A DNA stretch of 64,000 bases from Ianthella basta (Eukaryota; Porifera; Demospongiae; Verongiida; Ianthellidae). The position numbers and the translations under genes are program-made. Position 1 is the first letter of the stretch. Each line of letters opens with the position of its first letter. The stretch is taken from the NCBI GenBank assembly GCA_964019415.1, contig OZ025874.1, positions 9,511,585 through 9,575,584 of the forward strand, read 5' to 3'. The notes below the pieces were generated by a model that did not search any database, was not told the origin of the DNA, and saw only the letters and a list, made by a program, of their open reading frames with translations. Shown one piece after another: positions 36,875 through 45,673 of this stretch.

Positions 36875-38500
36875 GTCAATTCGCCGCGGGCCGAAGCGCC
36901 ATTTTCGAAATTATCGACCGGCCTTACCGCTACCGGTCATTGGTGGACTTGATACGAGCCATGCCAGTTAAGAGAGTGGGAGTACCTGAGCTTAGAGGGG
37001 TGCCGCTTACCTATAGCTGCCCTGCAGCCGAAGAGATCGCTTCCTTTTTTTTTTTTTTTTTTACCGCGGGCCGAGACCCCATTTTTAATTATCCGTCTCT
37101 ACGATTTTCGGTGACGGGAGATCTTATTCGTTGTCGGCAAACGTTCGAATTAAGCTCTACCGTCGTTATAGCAGCCAGCCTCAGTTGCTACCTGTACAGG
37201 TAGTTCAAACTGGCAAGGGGCCGACTCGCTGGCTTGCAATAGGCTGGGAACCTGCCCATATATACGGCGGGCATTCAGCTAGTATGACGTAATGCAGCCA
37301 GTAGGGCTTGGCACGTGACTTTGGCTGTCGGAGGAATAATATAAATGCCCATACATGCCAGGTTCTGCTTGCAGCAGCTCCTATCCCCCAATACTTAAGC
37401 TGCTGTTTTTGGCCTTCAACATTGTACAAGGAAAGTGGGATTTAAATAGGCAATTCTTGCATGGTACACTTGCCAGGGCATGCTCCAGCCAAGATTGCAA
37501 AAACCAGCAAGATGCGGCCCTTCCTGACCAAACTGCTGTGCCCCGCCCACAGGCCCCAAATGCATATTTTTAGGTCTTTTACTATGGCATGGTCGCACCT
37601 GCACGCAATGCAGTGGTGCCATGATGTAGTAGCACATCAGGGCTACAGCATGCTGCATTCGGGGGGAGTGCACGTCCAATTCGCAGGTTGATGAGTCAAT
37701 TCTCCGCGGCCGAAGCGCCATTTTCGAAATTATCGACCGGCCTTACCGCTACCGGTCATTGGTGGACTTGATACGAGCCATGCCAGTTAAGAGAGTGGGA
37801 GTACCTGAGCTTAGAGGGGTGCCGCTTACCTAGCTGCCCTGCAGCCGAAGAGATCGCTTCCTTTTTTACCGCGGGTCGAGACCCCATTTTTTAATTATCC
37901 GTCTCTACGATTTTCGGTGACGGGAGATCTTATTCGTTGTCGGCAAACGTTCGAATTAAGCTCTACCGTCGTTATAGCAGCCAGCCTCAGTTGCTACCTG
38001 TACAGGTAGTTCAAACTGGCAGAGGGCCGACTCGCTGGCTTGCAATAGGCTGGGAACCTGCCCATATATACGGCGGGCATTCAGCTAGTATGACGTAATG
38101 CAGCCAGTAGGGCTTGGCACGTGACTTTGGCTGTCGGAGGAATAATATAAATGCCCATACATGCCAGGTTCTGCTTGCAGCAGCTCCTATCCCCCAATAC
38201 TTAAGCTGCTGTTTTTGGCCTTCAACATTGTACAAGGAAAGTGGGATTTAAATAGGCAATTCTTGCATGGTACACTTGCCAGGGCATGCTCCAGCCAAGA
38301 TTGCAAAAACCAGCAAGATGCGGCCCTTCCTGACCAAACTGCTGTGCCCCGCCCACAGGCCCCAAATGCATATTTTCAGGTCTTTTACTATGGCATGGTC
38401 GCACCTGCACGCAATGCAGTGGTGCCATGATGTAGTAGCACATCAGGGCTACAGCATGCTGCATTCGGGGGGAGTGCACGTCCAATTCGCAGGTTGATGA
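36875..38500 (+). repeat. Promoter-like 0.8-kb repeat, two tandem copies (unit 1)
   Basis: The copies are 36,875-37,694 (820 bp) and 37,695-38,500 (806 bp), differing mainly in a poly-T run. Each has CRE-like TGACGTAA (37,285-37,292), E-box CACGTG (37,312-37,317) and TATAAAT (37,340-37,346) in order, the layout of a core promoter pointing right. An older diverged copy precedes them at 36,770-36,874. Reading frames of 72-101 codons on both strands lack support: the plus-strand ATG lies only 9 bp after the TATA box, upstream of the expected start of transcription. Confidence 0.8.
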
Positions 38501-38754
38501 GGTCCAAAATTACATAAAATCCTTTTCAACAATCCACAAGGGTCAACAAAGGAAGTGCATTTTTATATCATTGGTGTTCACACTTAGCATGGAGTGCGCC
38601 TGCCAGTTTGCAGCCCTTCAGTGCGCGCAGAGCATCTGCTGCAGGCCTTAAAAGCTTCCCCTAGTGAAGGGCTATGTTGGATAATCATATTCATACCCCT
38701 GCAAGATGAACAAAATGGCGGACGTTTGAGGCGCTTTTGGATTTTTGATTTGAG

Positions 38755-38799
38755 ATGGGCTTGAGCCGCGTTCGAGGGAGGCTCCTTCTCAAGTATCAG
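38755..38799 (+). other. Possible first coding exon (15 codons) with strong donor
   Basis: The ATG at 38,755 opens MGLSRVRGRLLLKYQ and runs exactly to CAG|GTAAGC in phase 0. A four-codon upstream frame in context AAAATGGCGGAC (38,715-38,729) precedes it. Phase 0 would fit the acceptor of recombinase exon 2 at 44,028, so it could be an alternative first exon. That is speculation. Copies lie at 50,435-50,479 and 62,121-62,165. Confidence 0.25.
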
Positions 38800-39005
38800 G
38801 TAAGCAACTACTCTATCACTATGCTTTCTTTCGTTATTATTTTGGTATTAAGATTCTTACTGTTATGATTTCGTTATAATGGTCTTGAACCCTTTTTCTA
38901 CTCATCACCATTAGTTGCATGACCTGTTTATGTTTGCTGAACTGATTGCTTGGTATATAGCAATAATGTTTATGTCTTCAGAGTCTCGTCTTATATTGAT
39001 TATTA

Positions 39006-40671
39006 TCTAATCTAATATATAAAGCCGAAATTGTCTGTCTGTGTGTTCGCGATAACCGCCCGCTGGTTTGCTGTAGTCATTGGACATTTCCTCCCTCTGT
39101 ACCAAGGCAGTTTGTATTGGGCATTTGCTGGCTCACCTGCTTGAAGACGGCAAGCAGTTGAGCCAGCAGAAGCCCAATACAAACTTGAGAGTTGTACGTG
39201 GTTTGCTGTAGTCATTGGACATTTCCTCCCTCTGTACCAAGGCAGTTTGTATTGGGCATTTGATGGCTCACCTGCTTGAAGACGGCAAGCAGTTGAGCCA
39301 GCAGAAGCCCAATACAAACTTGAGAGTTGTACGTGGTTTGCTGTAGTCATTGGAAATTTCCTCCCTCTGTACCAAGGCAGTTTGTATTGGGCATTTGATG
39401 GCTCACCTGCTTGAAGACGGCAAGCAGTTGAGCCAGCAGAAGCCCAATACAAACTTGAGAGTTGTACGTGGTTTGCTGTAGTCATTGGACATTTCCTCCC
39501 TCTGTACCAAGGCAGTTTGTATTGGGCATTTGATGGCTCACCTGCTTGAAGACGGCAAGCAGTTGAGCCAGCAGAAGCCCAATACAAACTTGAGAGTTGT
39601 ACGTGGTTTGCTGTAGTCATTGGACATTTCCTCCCTCTGTACCAAGGCAGTTTGTATTGGGCATTTGATGGCTCACCTGCTTGAAGACGGCAAGCAGTTG
39701 AGCCAGCAGAAGCCTAATACAAACTTGAGAGTTGTACGTGGTTTGCTGTAGTCATTGGACATTTCCTCCCTCTGTACCAAGGCAGTTTGTATTGGGCATT
39801 TGATGGCTCACCTGCTTGAAGACGGCAAGCAGTTGAGCCAGCAGAAGCCCAATACAAACTTGAGAGTTGTACGTGGTTTGCTGTAGTCATTGGACATTTC
39901 CTCCCTCTGTACCAAGGCAGTTTGTATTGGGCATTTGATGGCTCACCTGCTTGAAGACGGCAAGCAGTTGAGCCAGCAGAAGCCCAATACAAACTTGAGA
40001 GTTGTACGTGGTTTGCTGTAGTCATTGGACATTTCCTCCCTCTGTACCAAGGCAGTTTGTATTGGGCATTTGATGGCTCACCTGCTTGAAGACGGCAAGC
40101 AGTTGAGCCAGCAGAAGCCCAATACAAACTTGAGAGTTGTACGTGGTTTGCTGTAGTCATTGGACATTTCCTCCCTCTGTACCAAGGCAGTTTGTATTGG
40201 GCATTTGATGGCTCACCTGCTTGAAGACGGCAAGCAGTTGAGCCAGCAGAAGCCCAATACAAACTTGAGAGTTGTACGTGGTTTGCTGTAGTCATTGGAC
40301 ATTTCCTCCCTCTGTACCAAGGCAGTTTGTATTGGGCATTTGATGGCTCACCTGCTTGAAGACGGCAAGCAGTTGAGCCAGCAGAAGCCCAATACAAACT
40401 TGAGAGTTGTACGTGGTTTGCTGTAGTCATTGGACATTTCCTCCCTCTGTACCAAGGCAGTTTGTATTGGGCATTTGATGGCTCACCTGCTTGAAGACGG
40501 CAAGCAGTTGAGCCAGCAGAAGCCCAATACAAACTTGAGAGTTGTACGTGGTTTGCTGTAGTCATTGGACATTTCCTCCCTCTGTACCAAGGCAGTTTGT
40601 ATTGGGCATTTGATGGCTCACCTGCTTGAAGACGGCAAGCAGTTGAGCCAGCAGAAGCCCAATACAAACTT

Positions 40672-40674
<3 letters not shown>
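39006..40674 (+). mobile_element. Helitron-like 5' end followed by 135-bp hairpin minisatellite (unit 1)
   Basis: TCTAATCTAATATATAAAGC (39,006-39,025), then GCCGAAATTGTCTGTCTGTG and CGCGATAACCGCC, resembles the 5' termini of many invertebrate Helitrons (TC start, AT-rich TATAAA, then TGTCTGTCTG). About 12 copies of a 135-bp unit follow from 39,064. Each unit folds into a hairpin: GTTTGTATTGGGC/GCCCAATACAAAC (13 bp), an internal loop, GGCTCA/TGAGCC, then CTGCTTG/CAAGCAG with loop AAGACGG. 135 is divisible by three, so one minus-strand frame stays open through the array; I do not accept it as a gene. No Rep/helicase gene and no clear CTRR 3' end are seen. Confidence 0.55.

Positions 40675-40727
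<53 letters not shown>
40675..40727 (+). repeat. (TG)n tract
   Basis: A pure TG run joins the last 135-bp unit to the hammerhead that starts nine bases later. The copy in the second unit is at 52,355-52,407. Confidence 0.95.
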
Positions 40728-40729
<2 letters not shown>

Positions 40730-40735
40730 GGATTT

Positions 40736-40810
40736 CAGGGTATGCTGCACTGATGAGACCAAAACAGGTCGAAACTATGGCATACTCATGCCATAGTCTG
40801 CAGTTCCCTG
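40736..40810 (+). ncRNA. Hammerhead ribozyme, type I (HHR3, unit 1)
   Basis: Stem I is GCTGCA/TGCAGT (one G-U), extended past a TAT/T internal loop by CAGGG/CCCTG. Core CTGATGA is 40,750-40,756. Stem II is GACC/GGTC with loop AAAACA, and GAAA is 40,771-40,774. Stem III is the 9-bp CTATGGCAT/ATGCCATAG with a four-base loop, and the GTC triplet is 40,796-40,798 with cleavage expected after 40,798. Every core base matches the consensus. Stems II and III differ from HHR1 and HHR2 but are fully paired, and the TAT/T internal loop is the same design as in HHR2 and HHR4. It lies between TG tracts. Confidence 0.87.
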
Positions 40811-41012
40811 CAATTGATGCCATATTTGTGCATGACGATTGTGCTTGTGCTTGTCTGATGCATTTGTGTGGTTGTGTGTGTGTGTGTGTGTTCTGCCTTC
40901 CTCTGCTGCAGTACTCTGAAGCCTGCATGGTGACCATGGCTGGATTAGCCATGCCAAGTGCCAATGCTTTTAAACAAGGACTATCTAGTCACACGATTAT
41001 ACCACACGCACA

Positions 41013-41089
<77 letters not shown>
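41013..41089. repeat. (CA)n tract (unit 1)
   Basis: A pure CA run. The copy in unit 2 (52,693-52,775) is 6 bp longer and accounts for the length difference between the two large units. Confidence 0.95.
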
Positions 41090-41090
<1 letters not shown>

Positions 41091-41160
41091 CCATGCACGC
41101 ACGCACACACACGCACAACACATCATTTTATACCATTGGTCTGACTGGTTCGTGTGCATT

Positions 41161-41220
41161 GCTTGTCTCATCTTGCCTCATATTGTCTCGTCTTGCTTCA
41201 TCTTGTCTCATCTTGCCAGC
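41161..41220 (-). repeat. Relic of the satellite decamer
   Basis: Six consecutive decamers of the type TCTTGCCTCA and TCTTGTCTCA match the decamer edge at 27,481-27,690. This links the satellite family to the large duplicated unit. The copy in unit 2 is at 52,847-52,906. The next stretch, 41,223-41,843, holds only A/T-rich and ATGCAT-rich sequence with no gene I can support. Confidence 0.75.
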
Positions 41221-42156
41221 ATCTTCCTTCAGGTTCCAGTTCAGCCATGTTTGGAGTGAACTATTTTTACAGCTTTTTAACATTAACTGAAATAATTCGA
41301 TATGTAATTTATTTTAATTTATTTTTTTGTAACAATGTAATAATGTAACAATACTGTTTACTTTTACATTTAAATATAATTATGGAATATTGTATATGTC
41401 TGTATTGTATATGCATGGGGGCAGGTGGGGGGCTTAGGGGAAAAGGGGATGCATGCAATCAGTCATGCCCATGTACACGTATTGCCTTTCCTTTCCTTGC
41501 ATGGCATGCTCATGTGCATTCTCATGCATTGACCTTAATGCATGGAGCACGCGTGTGGGCATGTACCAAACTCATCGTGGATGCATCAAATCGCATCCGC
41601 CCATGTGCAATCGTGTTGGGCGTGACTCCATCATGCGTGGGATGGATCCATCCGTGCATGATGGATCCTGGCGGAGAGGGAGGCGGCTGTCCTCTGAATG
41701 CATGTGTGCATTCATCATGCGCACTGTCATGGATGCATCGCATTGGGGATGCATGATGACACATTGCGTCATGTACCATGTTATGGCAGATGAATCCGTC
41801 ATGCACAGACGGATGCATCTGCGCATGAGGGATGCATGAGGAGTACCCATATGATTGAAATCACATGCATTACATAGAAACACACACACACACCTATAGT
41901 GGTGTGTATGTGTATACACACCAGGCATGATCCATTGGCTGGACATTTCAAGATGGGCAATGTGCCGACATGGGGGTGGGTGGAGCATATTGTTAGGATA
42001 GTATCGCAAGAACGGACGTACTGCCACAGGAGAACAGTTAAAGTCATCTCACTATCTATCCCTTGGCACAGATTGAGTGGATTCATTTTCCGAGCCGTGG
42101 ACTACAATCAACCCATCCTGTGTAATGCGTATGCATATGGCACTGGATGTTGTTGT

Positions 42157-42250
<94 letters not shown>

Positions 42251-42284
42251 AGTTGCATGTGAGATGTGAGGATAGGCCGATGTA

Positions 42285-42327
<43 letters not shown>

Positions 42328-42429
42328 TGTAGTGCATGTGTGTGGGTGGGTGGGTGTGGGCGAGTGTGCATGCTTGCATACATAATTTGTTGCATGGAAT
42401 GTCTGATGCACATCAATCAAACCATGCAA

Positions 42430-42534
42430 GGGAGTTGCAGACAGTTGGAGAAGTCCAGCTAGGGCACTGGAACCCAGGCATGGACTTGCTCCACTGTTTC
42501 GGGCTTCTTCTGGCCTCATCAGTGCAACATACCC
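42430..42534 (-). ncRNA. Hammerhead ribozyme, long stem III (HHR4a, unit 1)
   Basis: On the minus strand stem I is GTTGCA/TGCAAC, extended past a TAT/T internal loop by GGG/CCC. The core CTGATGA is the complement of 42,516-42,522 and GAAA the complement of 42,497-42,500. Stem III is long: CAGT/ACTG, GGAG/CTCC and AAGTCCA/TGGACTT with small bulges and a large apical part. The triplet GTC is the complement of 42,440-42,442. Stem II reads GGCC..GCCC, so its third pair is a C-C mismatch, probably weakening the fold. The stem I pair that is C-G in HHR2 and HHR3 is U-A here, a compensated change. Confidence 0.78.
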
Positions 42535-42915
42535 ATATGAATTAAAAGAAATAGAAACACACACACACCTACACATACAAAGTACATAGAATATAACATA
42601 CCCATACAATTGAAATCACATGCATTACATAGAAACACACACACACACCTATAGTGGTGTGTATGTGTATACACACCAGGCATGATCCATTGGCTGGACA
42701 TTTCAAGATGGGCAATTAATGTGCCGACATGGGGGTGGGTGGAGCATATTGTTAGGATAGTATCGCAAGAACGGACGTACTGCCACAGGAGAACAGTTAA
42801 AGTCATCTCACTATCTATCCCTTGGCACAGATTGAGTGGATTCATTTTCCGAGCCGTGGACTACAATCAACCCATCCTGTGTAATGCGTATGCATATGGC
42901 ACTGGATGTTGTTGT

Positions 42916-43021
<106 letters not shown>

Positions 43022-43064
43022 GATGATGATAGTTGCATGTGAGATGTGAGGATAGGCCGATGTA

Positions 43065-43129
<65 letters not shown>

Positions 43130-43231
43130 TGTAGTGCATGTGTGTGGGTGGGTGGGTGTGGGCGAGTGTGCATGCTTGCATACATAATTTGTTGCATGGA
43201 ATGTCTGATGCACATCAATCAAACCATGCAA

Positions 43232-43336
43232 GGGAGTTGCAGACAGTTGGAGAAGTCCAGCTAGGGCACTGGAACCCAGGCATGGACTTGCTCCACTGTT
43301 TCGGGCTTCTTCTGCCCTCATCAGTGCAACATACCC
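43232..43336 (-). ncRNA. Hammerhead ribozyme, long stem III (HHR4b, unit 1)
   Basis: This is the tandem copy of HHR4a, 802 bp away. Stem II is GGGC/GCCC with loop AGAAGAA and is fully paired, unlike HHR4a. Core, stem I with its TAT/T internal loop, stem III and the GTC triplet are as in HHR4a. Minus-strand transcription would cross this copy before HHR4a, so cleavage at both would free an ~802-nt monomer. Confidence 0.83.
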
Positions 43337-43490
43337 ATATGAATTAAAATAAATAGAAACACACACAAAACTACACATACAAAGTACATAGAATATAACA
43401 TACCCATACAATTGAAATCACATGCATTACATAGAAACACACACACACCTACATATACTAAATGTATGTGACACATACACATATAATCAT

Positions 43491-43660
43491 ACAAGGTACA
43501 AACAATGGCATCCACAGTGTATTAGCAGCCAAATGTATTAATTCTATTCCCTTTGCACATGTGCCATTGCTTTGTACCTTGTAATGCTTATTTTTGGAAC
43601 ACTGCCATACATGGCCATGAAAGAGAAATGTTACAATTAATACATTGACTGCTAATACAC
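43491..43660. promoter_or_regulatory. Interleaved inverted repeats upstream of the recombinase gene (unit 1)
   Basis: Two inverted repeats are interlocked in the order A-B-A'-B'. A is 43,491-43,510 (ACAAGGTACAAACAATGGCA) facing 43,562-43,582 with one extra base. B is 43,517-43,543 (starting GTGTATTAGCAG) facing 43,635-43,660 with two differences. They end 66 bp before the TATA box of the recombinase gene. They could be protein-binding arms or a recombination site; function is not shown. Confidence 0.7.
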
Positions 43661-43726
43661 AGAGAGGGAGTGACCTAGGGTCTTTCTCGACCATGTATGG
43701 CAATAATGTCTTCGAGGTTGTCCCAG

Positions 43727-43734
43727 TATAAATA
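43727..43734 (+). promoter_or_regulatory. TATA box of the recombinase gene (unit 1)
   Basis: TATAAATA lies 45 bp before the ATG at 43,772. With a start of transcription about 30 bp downstream of the TATA box, the 5' leader would be only some 15 bases. Confidence 0.65.
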
Positions 43735-43771
43735 CCAGCACCCTGAAAGAGGGTGTGAAGTGCAGCTAAGC

Positions 43772-45576
43772 ATGGGGAAGACCAGACCAAAGCAGCGCGG
43801 TACTCTGTTGAGGAGGATGCGATGGAGGAGAGGAGACGATAGACTGAGAAGGAGGAAGAAGCTGGGAGGCAGGTGCAAGCAATTGGGCAAAAAAGTGAGT
43901 AGCTTGTACTGGCAGTGGGAGGGATGGGTACCCCTTGTCTAAGTGACTGGCAAAGTGGGCACCATGCATTTTATAAGTGCACTATGTATACCTATAACGT
44001 CCAATTACATGTCTAACAATGCTACAGGCAGCAAGCAGTGCAACAGGGGCACCACAGGACACAACAACAACACAGAAGCGAGCCCAAAAGGCTAAAGCAG
44101 TGAAGATGGCCACTGTACACATGCTGGAAAACCATTCACCAGAGTCATCTGATCACACCTGGGACAAGGAAACAAGCAGTGAGGAAGAGGAGTCACAGGC
44201 CACGGCAACCATGAAATGCCGGCAAATTGACCTCGACAGCTATCCAGAAGCAAAACAAGAGCTACATGACATGGAATCATTTTATACCCAGGAGCAGAAT
44301 CTTCGAAGGAGGGGTGTAGCACTGAAGGCAACAACATGGCGAAAGGCCAAGATACACATTCAGAGTGAGTCAGTGAGTGAGTGAGTGGGTGGGTGGATGG
44401 ATGATTGAGCGAGTGAGCGGGTGAGTGAGTGGATGGATGAGTGAGTGGGAGGGTGGGTGAGTGAGTGGATGGATGAGTGAGTGGGAGGGTGGGTGAGTGA
44501 GTGGATGGATGAGTGAGTGGGTGGGTGGATGGATGATTGAGCGAGTGAGCGGGTGAGTGAGTGGATGGATGAGTGAGTGGGTGGGTGGGTGAGTGAGTGG
44601 GTGGGTGGATGGATGATTGAGCGAGTGAGCGGGTGAGTGAGTGGATGGATGAGTGAGTGGGAGGGTGGGTGAGTGAGTGGATGGATGAGTGAGTGGGTGG
44701 GTGGGTGGGTGAGTGAGTGGGTGGGTGGATGGATGATTGAGCGAGTGAGCGGGTGAGTGAGTGGATGGATGAGTGAGTGGGAGGGTGGGTGAGTGAGTGG
44801 ATGGATGAGTGAGTGGGTGGGTGGGTGAGTGAGTGGGTGGGTGGGTGGGTGGGTGGATGGATGATTGAGCGAGTGAGCGGGTGAGTGAGTGGATGGATGA
44901 GTGAGTGGGTGGGTGGGTGAGTGAGTGGATGGGTGGGTGGGTGGGTGAGTGAGTGGGTGGGTGGATGGATGATTGAGCGAGTGAGCGGGTGAGTGAGTGG
45001 ATGGATGAGTGAGTGGGTGGGTGGGTGAGTGAGTGGATGGATGAGTGAGTGGGTGGATGAGTGAGTGGGTGGATGGGTGGGTGAGTGAGTGGGTGGGTGA
45101 GTGAGTGGATGGATGAGTGAGTGGGTGGGTGGGTGAGTGAGTGAGTGGGTGGGTGGGTGAGTGAGTGGATGGATGATTGAGCGAGTGAGCGGGTGAGTGA
45201 GTGGATGGATGAGTGAGTGGGTGGGTGGGTGGGTGAGTGAGTCAGTGAGTGAGTGAATGAGTGTGTGAATGAGTAAGTGAGCGGGTGAGTGAGCAAGTGA
45301 GTGAGTGAGTGAGTGGGTGAGTGAGTGAGTGAGTGGGTGAATCAGTAGGTGGGTGGATGATTGAGCGAGTGAGTGGGTGGGTGGGTGGGTGAGTCAGTGA
45401 ATGAATGAGTGAGTGAATGAGTTAGCCCTTCATATTGTTACGTTTGCTCACCTTTCCCTTTCTTCCAAGTGTTTTGGCAATCTGTGGTTCAAGGGGGCGG
45501 CACACCAACCCTGGATAGCTTCCTGGAAGTTGAGAAAGTAGAGGCATTCCTCAATTTTGTCCAAGTACGTACATAC

Positions 45577-45673
<97 letters not shown>

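Noticed and set aside
37120..37170. GTTCGAATT resembling a tRNA or SINE B box in the 0.8-kb repeat
   Set aside because: No matching A box at the right distance and no cloverleaf; most likely chance.
37355..37573. 72-89-codon frame beginning MPGSACSS in the 0.8-kb repeat
   Set aside because: Its ATG is only 9 bp after the TATA box, upstream of the expected transcription start, and one copy has a stop that the others lack. Frames on the opposite strand are equally long.
39012..40964. 416- and 202-codon minus-strand frames of a 45-residue repeat
   Set aside because: The 135-bp period is divisible by three, so one frame stays open by arithmetic. It breaks or opens with single repeat variants between copies and lies in a hairpin minisatellite.
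44370..45296. 308-codon minus-strand frame of Thr-His-Pro-Ser repeats
   Set aside because: Translation of the intron 2 tetranucleotide array on the strand opposite the recombinase gene.
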